NCBI GenBank assembly: GCA_038323835.1 | Contig: JBBQHI010000007.1 | Location: 37,394 to 101,393, forward strand | DNA: 64,000 bases | Direction of reading: 5' to 3' | Source of the DNA: JACVRW01 sp038323835 | GTDB lineage: Bacteria; Actinomycetota; Thermoleophilia; Solirubrobacterales; Thermoleophilaceae | In this document: in pieces, positions 58,417-64,000 of the stretch | Position numbering within the stretch: position 1 is the first letter of the stretch | Layout of the letters: every line of letters starts with the position of its first letter | Position numbers and translations under genes: made by a program | The notes under the pieces: model-generated | Databases searched by the model: none | Seen by the model: the letters and a program-made list of their open reading frames with translations, nothing else | What the model was told of the DNA's origin: nothing

Positions 58417-60378
58417 GTGATCCTCGGGGTGGACGTGGGCGGCACATTCACGGACGCGGCGCTCCTGGCCGAGGACCGGCTGGTCATCGCGAAGGCTCCG
58501 ACCACGCCCGCGGACCAGTCGGAGGGCGTGATGGATGCGGTGGGCGAGGCTCTGAACCGCGCGGGTGCCCGCCCCGGCGACGTGAAGCGACTCGTTCACG
58601 GGATGACCGTGGCCACAAACGCGCTGCTCGAGGGTCGGGTCGCGCCCACGGCGCTGCTCGTCACGGAGGGCTTCACCGACATCGAGGAGCTCGGCCGCCA
58701 GGCGCGGGCCGAGCTCTACCGGCTGTGCGCGGCGCGTCCGCCGCCGCTGGTGCCCGTCGAGCTGCGGGTGCCGGTGCCCGAGCGCACGGGCCCGGGCGGG
58801 GTGCTGAGGGAGCTGGACGAGGCGGAGCTGCGCCGGCGCCTCGAGGGCCTGGAGTTCGAGGCCGCGGCCGTGTGCCTGCTGTGGGGGTTCCGCCACCCCG
58901 GCCACGAGCGGCGCGCCGCGGAGCTGGTGGAGGAGTCCCGGCCCGGGGTGCACGTATCCACCTCGCACGAGACCGCCGGCGTGTTCCGCGAGTACGAGCG
59001 CTGCGCCACCACGGTCGTGGACGCGGCCCTGTCCCCGCTGATGAGCGGCTACCTCGAGCGCCTGATCGGCCGTTGCCGGGACGAGGGGCTGCCCGCCCCC
59101 GAGGTGATGCTCTCGAGCGGCGGCGCGGCCGACGCGGCCACCGCGGCACGCCACGCCGCCTGGACCGTGCTCTCGGGCCCGGCGGGCGGCGCCGTGGGCG
59201 CGGCCCGCGTGGGCGCCCGGGTGGGCGCGGGCGACGCCGTGGGCCTCGACATGGGCGGCACGTCCTGCGACGTGTCCGTGGCCATCGGGGGCGGGGCCGC
59301 GGTGGGCACGGGCCGTGAGGTGGGCGGCCGCGCGCTGGCGCTTCCCATGGTGGACGTGCACACCGTGGGCGCGGGCGGCGGATCGATCGCCTGGCGGGAC
59401 GCCGGGGGCGTGCTGCGGGTGGGACCCCGCTCGGCGGGCGCCGACCCCGGTCCCGCTTGCTACGGCCGCGGCGGTGACTCCCCCACGGTCACGGATGCGA
59501 ACCTGATGCTCGGCAGGCTCGCGGCGGAGTCGCCGCTGTCCGGCGGCGTGCGCCTGGACCGCGCCGCGGCGGAGCGGGCGCTGTCCGCCCTGGGCACGGA
59601 GCTCGGCCTGTCGGCCACGGATACCGCCGAGGGCGTGGTGCGGGTGGCCGCCGCGGAGATGGCGGCGGCCGTGCGCGTCGTGACCGTGGAGCGCGGGATC
59701 GACCCGCGCGACCTCGCGCTGGTGGCCTTCGGGGGAGCCGGCCCGTTGCACGCGGCGGAGATCGCGGAGGAGCTGGAGATGCGCCGTGTGGTGGTGCCGA
59801 GCGCGAGCGGTGTGCTCTCGGCGCTCGGGCTGGTGCTCTCGGAGCCGCGCCGTGACGTGGTGGAGAGCGTCCTGCTCGCGGGCTCCGAGCTCACGGACGC
59901 GAGCGTACGTGCGGCGGTGGAGCGGCTGGGCAACGAGGCCGCGAGCCGGCTCGGCGATCCCGCGGCGGAGCTGCGGGTGACCCACGACCTCCGCTACGCC
60001 GGCCAGGCGTTCGAGCTCCCGGTGGATGCCCCGCCCGGGGCCGGCGTGGATCACCTGCGGAGCGAGTTCGAGCGCGCCCACGAGAGCCGCTACGGGCACA
60101 CCGCGCCGGACGCGGACCTCGAGCTGGTCACGATCCGGGTCACGGCCGCGGCTCCAGGAGCGGATGTCCCGCGGGCGGAGGTGGCACCCGCGGAGGATCG
60201 GGGCGCGCGCCCGGTGGTGTTCCGCGGCGAGGCGGTGGAGGCCCGGGTGCTGAGCCCGGGCACCGCGGAGCTGGACGGCCCGGCCGTGATCGAGCTGGAG
60301 GGCGCGACGCTGGTGGTGCCTCCCGGCTGGAGCGCCGTGGCGGGACCCGAGGCAGTGCTGCTGGAGGCCCGCGGGTGA
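58417..60378 (+). CDS. hyuA: Hydantoinase/5-oxoprolinase A subunit
   Basis: A 653-aa ASKHA-fold ATPase of the HyuA/OplaHA family. The GTG at 58417 gives MILGVDVGGTFTDAALLAED. Further motifs are LVHGMTVATNALLEGRVAPT, HETAGVFREYERCATTVVDA, LDMGGTSCDVSVAIGG and VDVHTVGAGGGSIAWRDAGG, then DPGPACYGRGG and LVAFGGAGPLHAAEIAEEL. With subunit B it opens a cyclic amide or lactam using ATP. The true substrate (hydantoin, oxoproline or another) is not determined. It overlaps hyuB by four bases. Confidence 0.94.
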   Translation: MILGVDVGGTFTDAALLAEDRLVIAKAPTTPADQSEGVMDAVGEALNRAGARPGDVKRLVHGMTVATNALLEGRVAPTALLVTEGFTDIEELGRQARAELYRLCAARPPPLVPVELRVPVPERTGPGGVLRELDEAELRRRLEGLEFEAAAVCLLWGFRHPGHERRAAELVEESRPGVHVSTSHETAGVFREYERCATTVVDAALSPLMSGYLERLIGRCRDEGLPAPEVMLSSGGAADAATAARHAAWTVLSGPAGGAVGAARVGARVGAGDAVGLDMGGTSCDVSVAIGGGAAVGTGREVGGRALALPMVDVHTVGAGGGSIAWRDAGGVLRVGPRSAGADPGPACYGRGGDSPTVTDANLMLGRLAAESPLSGGVRLDRAAAERALSALGTELGLSATDTAEGVVRVAAAEMAAAVRVVTVERGIDPRDLALVAFGGAGPLHAAEIAEELEMRRVVVPSASGVLSALGLVLSEPRRDVVESVLLAGSELTDASVRAAVERLGNEAASRLGDPAAELRVTHDLRYAGQAFELPVDAPPGAGVDHLRSEFERAHESRYGHTAPDADLELVTIRVTAAAPGADVPRAEVAPAEDRGARPVVFRGEAVEARVLSPGTAELDGPAVIELEGATLVVPPGWSAVAGPEAVLLEARG

Positions 60379-61862
60379 GCCTCGGCCCGGTCACGCTCCA
60401 GGTGATGCTCGGTGCGCTGCGCGCGGCCTGCGAGGAGATGGGCGCCGTGCTGGTGCGCTCGGCGCACTCGGCCAACATCAAGGAGCGCCGCGACGCCTCC
60501 ACCGCCCTCTTCGACGCCGAGGGCGAGATGGTCATGCAGGCCGAGCACATCCCCGTGCACCTCGGAGCCATGCCCTCGGCGGTGGCCGCGATCCTCGGCG
60601 AGAGCCACGAGCCCGGGTTGGCCTGGGTGCTGAACGACCCCTACCGCGGCGGCACCCACCTCCCCGACATCACGGTGATCCTGCCGCTCTTCCACGGCCC
60701 CGAGCTGATCGCCTTCGCCGCCAGTCGTGCGCACCACGCCGACGTGGGCGCGCCCGAGCCGGGCAGCATGCCCGCGGACTCGCGCACCCTGGAGGACGAG
60801 GGAGTGGTGATTCCGCCCACACCGCTCACCGCCGAGGTTCTGCACGACCTCGCCGGGCTCATGCGCAACCCGCGCCAGCGCGAGGCCGACCTCCGGGCCC
60901 AGCTCGCCGCGGGGCGTGCCGGGGGCGAGCGCGTGGCCGCGATGGTGGAGCGCTACGGGCTCGACACGCTGCGGGCCGGCATCGCGGAGACCCAGGACTA
61001 CGCGGAGCGGCGCACCCGGGCGCGGATCACCGAGCTCGAGGACGGGCCCCGCGAGGCCCGTGACGTGCTCGAGGCCGCGGACGGCGACCTGGAGCTTCGG
61101 CTGCGGGCCACCGTGGACGGCGACGAGCTGACACTCGACTTCGAGGGCACGGCCGCCCAGCACGACGGCAACCTCAACTGCCCGCTGGCCGTGACGCTCT
61201 CCGCGAGCTACTTCGCCCTGCGGGTGCTCACCGACCCCGACGTCCCCCCCTGCTCGGGGGCATACCGTCCGCTCACCGTCATCGCGCCCGAGGGCTCGCT
61301 GCTGAACGCGCGCCCGCCGGCGGCCGTTGCGGCGGGCAACGTGGAGACCTCGTCGCGCGTGGCGGATCTGGTGCTGGTCGCGTTCGGCCACGCGCTCGGC
61401 CAGGGCACCATGAACAACCTCACACTGGGCAACCGGGAGTTCACCTACTACGAGACGCTGGGCGGGGGCCAGGGCGCCTGCCCCGACGCGGATGGCCCGA
61501 GCGGTGTGCACGTAGCCATGTCCAACACGCTGAACACGCCCGTGGAGGCGCTCGAGCTGGAGTTCCCGCTGCGCGCCGTGGAGTACTCCCTGCGCCGGGA
61601 CTCCGGCGGGGAAGGCGCGCATCGCGGCGGGGACGGCGTGAACCGCGAGCTGGAGGCGCTCGCTCCCATGCGCTACTCGCTGATCACCGAGCGCCGCCGT
61701 CATGCTCCACCGGGCGCCGAGGGCGGCGAACCGGGCGCGCCGGGTAGGAACCTCCTCAACGGCGAGGAGCTGCCGTCGAAGTGCTCGGGCGAGCTGCGCC
61801 CGGGTGACCGCATGCGAATCGAGACCCCCGGAGGTGGAGGACATGGAAAAACAGGCGGCTGA
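60375..61862 (+). CDS. hyuB: Hydantoinase/5-oxoprolinase B subunit
   Basis: A 495-aa partner of HyuA. The GTG start overlaps the hyuA stop (GTGA). Motifs are VLVRSAHSANIKERRDASTA, EGEMVMQAEHIPVHLGAMPS, WVLNDPYRGGTHLPDITVIL and AFAASRAHHADVGAPEPGSM. The C-terminus ends PGDRMRIETPGGGGHG, as in the family. It overlaps the dehydrogenase gene by 20 bases, so the three genes form one unit. Confidence 0.94.
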   Translation: MSLGPVTLQVMLGALRAACEEMGAVLVRSAHSANIKERRDASTALFDAEGEMVMQAEHIPVHLGAMPSAVAAILGESHEPGLAWVLNDPYRGGTHLPDITVILPLFHGPELIAFAASRAHHADVGAPEPGSMPADSRTLEDEGVVIPPTPLTAEVLHDLAGLMRNPRQREADLRAQLAAGRAGGERVAAMVERYGLDTLRAGIAETQDYAERRTRARITELEDGPREARDVLEAADGDLELRLRATVDGDELTLDFEGTAAQHDGNLNCPLAVTLSASYFALRVLTDPDVPPCSGAYRPLTVIAPEGSLLNARPPAAVAAGNVETSSRVADLVLVAFGHALGQGTMNNLTLGNREFTYYETLGGGQGACPDADGPSGVHVAMSNTLNTPVEALELEFPLRAVEYSLRRDSGGEGAHRGGDGVNRELEALAPMRYSLITERRRHAPPGAEGGEPGAPGRNLLNGEELPSKCSGELRPGDRMRIETPGGGGHGKTGG

Positions 61863-62742
61863 CCGGCAGGCGGGCGGCGGCGAGCGGGTGGCCTTCCTCG
61901 GCCTCGGCATCATGGGCGAGCCCATGGCGGCCAACCTCGCCCGGGCGGGCTTCGACCTCTCTGTGTGGACCCGAACGGGCGAGAAGGCGGAGCGCTTCGC
62001 GGCCGAGCACGGCGCTCGTGCCGCAGCGTCCCCGGCGGAGGCCGCCGAGGGCGCCACCGCGGCGGTGACGATGGTGGTGGACGCGCCCGAGGTCGAGCAG
62101 GTGCTGCTGGGCGACGACGGGGCCGCTCCGGCGCTCGCCGACGGCGCGCTGTGCGTGGACATGTCCACCATCGCCCCCACCGCTGCGCTGCGGATCGGGT
62201 CCCGGCTGGCCGAGCGCGGCCTGGCCTTCGTGGACGCGCCGGTCACCGGGTCGCGGCCCCGCGCCGAGGACGGCAGCCTCACGATCATGGTCGGGGCCGA
62301 GGACGGGGCGTTCGCCCGGGCCCAACCGCTGTTCGAGGCCATGGGCGGGCTGGTGGTGCACGTCGGGCCCCCCGGTCACGGGGCGATGACCAAGGTGATC
62401 GCCAACACCGTGACCGCGATCAATGCCGCGGCGCTGGCCGAGGCGCTCCACATGGTGGGGGCGGCGGGCGTGAACGCCGACCGGTTCCTGGAGGTGGCCG
62501 GCGCGGGCTCCAGCGCCTCCACGATGCTCGACCTCAAGGCCCGGCCGATGCTCGAGCAGAACTTCGATCCGCTCTTCAAACTCGATCACATGCTTAAGGA
62601 CGTGCGTCATTGCCTGGCCGAGGCCCGGGCTCTCGGGGTGGAGTTGCGTCTCGCCGAGGTGGCGGAGAGGATGTACGAGGAGGCGGCCGGAAACGGGCTC
62701 GGAGAGCGGGATTTCGCCGCCGTGGCCACCGTCACGAGGTAG
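61843..62742 (+). CDS. Beta-hydroxyacid dehydrogenase (3-hydroxyisobutyrate dehydrogenase family)
   Basis: A 299-aa NAD(P)-dependent enzyme. After a short tail, the Rossmann motif is VAFLGLGIMGEPMAANLARA, then CVDMSTIAPTAA, FVDAPVTGSRPRAEDGSLTI, and the catalytic Lys region GAMTKVIANTVTAINAAALA. GGTGGAGG precedes the ATG at 61843, which lies inside the end of hyuB. It probably oxidises a beta-hydroxy acid or tartronate semialdehyde produced in the same pathway. Substrate unknown. Confidence 0.9.
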   Translation: MEKQAADRQAGGGERVAFLGLGIMGEPMAANLARAGFDLSVWTRTGEKAERFAAEHGARAAASPAEAAEGATAAVTMVVDAPEVEQVLLGDDGAAPALADGALCVDMSTIAPTAALRIGSRLAERGLAFVDAPVTGSRPRAEDGSLTIMVGAEDGAFARAQPLFEAMGGLVVHVGPPGHGAMTKVIANTVTAINAAALAEALHMVGAAGVNADRFLEVAGAGSSASTMLDLKARPMLEQNFDPLFKLDHMLKDVRHCLAEARALGVELRLAEVAERMYEEAAGNGLGERDFAAVATVTR

Positions 62743-62872
62743 CCTGGTCGGGCACTTTCGAACGCGCGGATCTTGAAACTGAGGCCGCATTTCGCAACAA
62801 TGTCGATCCGCGCTTCCCGCTCTTCGGGCCGCAGAAGTTCACCGGCGCGGATTCGAGAACACCTCCCCTCTT

Positions 62873-63502
62873 ATGCCAGTTGCAATCAAGGAATGGGCAG
62901 TAACCGTGCGCGCTCTCGCCGAGGGTGAGCAGCTGCTCACCCTTCGAAAGGGCGGCATCCGGGAGGAGAACAAGCACTTCGAGATCGAGCACGACCGCTT
63001 TTTCCTCTACCCCACCTTCGATCACCAGAGGAACGACCTCGTACGCCAGTCGCACGTTCCCGAGCTCGACCGCGCCCTCGAGGAGGGCGTGTGGCCGGAG
63101 CGGGAGCCTCCGGCGGAGGCGCTGGTGCAGGACGGCGGCATCGCGCAGCCCGACCGGGTTCGCATCCGGGCGTGGGCCGAGGTGTCGGCCAGCTACCTGA
63201 TCACCGACCCGCGGGCGATCGACGCGCTCTCGCCCTATTACATCTGGACCCCCGACTACGCGGAGAAGAGGCTGGCCTGGAAGCGCCTCCACCCGCTGCA
63301 CGTGATCGTCCTGCGCACCTACCGGATTCCGCGTCCGGTCACGGTCAAGGTCCGGCCCGAGTACCACGGCTGCCGCTCCTGGATCGACCTCTATCGCGAG
63401 CTCCCCTTCGAGGGCACGCCCGTTCTCTCCGACGACGAGTTCGAGCGCGCGGCCGCGGAGATCGAGGCAATCGCCTCGGACGCTGTTCCCGTCCTGGCTT
63501 AG
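62873..63502 (+). CDS. DUF1802-family protein
   Basis: A 209-aa protein: MPVAIKEWAVTVRALAEGEQ, then LLTLRKGGIREENKHFEIEH and DRFFLYPTFDHQRNDLV, the pattern of DUF1802, followed by WAEVSASYLITDPRAIDALS and YAEKRLAWKRLHPLHVIVLR. Soluble; family function unknown. The 130-bp gap before it shows no obvious structure. It is followed by two repeat copies. Confidence 0.82.
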   Translation: MPVAIKEWAVTVRALAEGEQLLTLRKGGIREENKHFEIEHDRFFLYPTFDHQRNDLVRQSHVPELDRALEEGVWPEREPPAEALVQDGGIAQPDRVRIRAWAEVSASYLITDPRAIDALSPYYIWTPDYAEKRLAWKRLHPLHVIVLRTYRIPRPVTVKVRPEYHGCRSWIDLYRELPFEGTPVLSDDEFERAAAEIEAIASDAVPVLA

Positions 63503-63514
63503 CCCCCGTGAAGG

Positions 63515-63610
63515 CATGGTCCGGTGCTCGCCCGGCCGGCGCCCGGGCTGCGCTCCTCCCTCGCATGGTCCGGTGCTCGCCCGGCCGGCGCCCGGGCTGC
63601 GCTCCTCCCT
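63515..63610 (+). repeat. Dispersed palindromic repeat, two tandem copies
   Basis: CATGGTCCGGTGCTCGCCCG starts at 63515 and 63564, with a period of 49 bp. The stem is GCCCGG/CCGGGC around CCGGCG. The copies lie between the DUF1802 gene and the metallopeptidase-like gene, and the reading frame of the latter is open through the second copy. Confidence 0.9.
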
Positions 63611-63629
63611 CCGTGTAAGAGTCCTCGGC

Positions 63630-64000
63630 GTGGCCTGGGTGGAGAGTCATTCCCTGTCGTTCTCCGCCCGCCACGAGTCGGAGGACGCCGAGGCGGCGGC
63701 CGCGACACTCGATGACCTGGAGCGGTTCCGAGAGAGCGTGGGCGAGCTCTTCGAGACCACCCCCTACGAGATAGCGGTGGTGATCCACGCGCGCCCGCTG
63801 GCCCTGGCCCTGGCCCATCCCTGGCTGCCGCTCGCCCGTCTGGTGGCCGCCCCGGCGAGCCGGCGCTACTTCGCGGGCTGGTTCGCCGAGCACGAGATAC
63901 ACGTGCTGGCCCCGGCCGCGCTCGAGCGCCGGGCGTCGGCGGTGCCCGGATCGCGCGAGGCGCTGCTGCTCACGCCCCGGCACGAGTACTCCCACCTCGT
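63630..64000 (+). CDS. Putative zinc metallopeptidase (MA-like), 3' end cut by window edge
   Basis: From the GTG at 63630 about 124 residues are visible: VAWVESHSLSFSARHESEDA, then a helical stretch LDDLERFRESVGELFETTPY and VVIHARPLALALAHPWLPL, ending at LLLTPRHEYSHLV. The final HEYSHLV fits a gluzincin H-E-x-x-H zinc site of peptidase MA-like proteins. The open frame continues upstream into the repeat, where GTG codons at 63573 and 63525 could be alternative starts. The remainder lies outside the window. Confidence 0.6.
   Translation, partial: MAWVESHSLSFSARHESEDAEAAAATLDDLERFRESVGELFETTPYEIAVVIHARPLALALAHPWLPLARLVAAPASRRYFAGWFAEHEIHVLAPAALERRASAVPGSREALLLTPRHEYSHL

Overview
The window is GC-rich, almost fully coding DNA in which start/stop overlaps (ATGA, GTGA, TTGA) and GTG/TTG starts are common. 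The order rplM-rpsI-glmM-glmS-acpS-nnr-alr, the zf-HC2 and ECF sigma pair, GuaB3, group-2 PyrF, a GH15 enzyme and several tiny membrane proteins beside a haem-copper oxidase all point to a chromosomal segment of a high-GC actinobacterium. I infer a Thermoleophilia/Solirubrobacterales-like organism from protein style alone. No rRNA, tRNA, phage, transposase or CRISPR array was found.

Layout. 1-10.6 kb: two ROK sugar kinases, a universal stress protein, a redoxin, an anti-sigma factor, a GH15 glucosidase/trehalase, a flavin disulfide reductase, a PNPOx-like protein, a broken SDR gene, a CPA2 antiporter and an ECF sigma factor. 10.7-20.3 kb: an M74/LAS-type peptidase, then an aerobic terminal-oxidase locus (small subunits, ctaC, ctaD of A2 type, a tandem USP gene, ctaE, a small membrane protein), an inositol-monophosphatase, a dihaem cytochrome c and a glycosyltransferase. 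20.4-23.7 kb: a zinc-ribbon protein, a lipoprotein boxed by perfect inverted repeats, a STAS protein, secreted proteins, IF-1, a cold-shock protein and a HIT protein. 23.7-33.8 kb: a long minus-strand housekeeping cluster (corA, cca, alr, nnr, acpS, glmS, glmM, rpsI, rplM). 34-43.5 kb: a c-di-AMP riboswitch before an M23 peptidase, a frameshifted YeaQ gene, a cupin, a tandem-repeat island, then guaA, guaB3, a PfkB kinase, a D,D-carboxypeptidase, a LysM protein, pyrF and HU. 43.6-50.8 kb: tldE/tldD with a roadblock-like gene, a CDF transporter, rdgB, rph, murI and a pilin-like peptide. 51-64 kb: asnB with a glycosyltransferase, a SPOR-like protein, an HDAC-like deacetylase, nadB, a flavin reductase, hyuA/hyuB, a beta-hydroxyacid dehydrogenase, a DUF1802 protein and a partial metallopeptidase.

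The most striking feature is a dispersed palindromic repeat of about 45 bp found at ten loci. The stem keeps pairing while its sequence changes between loci. Copies supply the ends of several genes: the N-termini of pyrF and a glycosyltransferase, the C-termini of a CDF transporter and a USP protein, and both the start and the stop of a small lipoprotein. Two truncated genes also abut the repeat or a relic of it. Other points of interest are a 207-residue acidic repeat extension on ribosomal protein uS9 with a strong internal start, the riboswitch-controlled cell-wall hydrolase, and a five-copy 54-bp hairpin tandem array.
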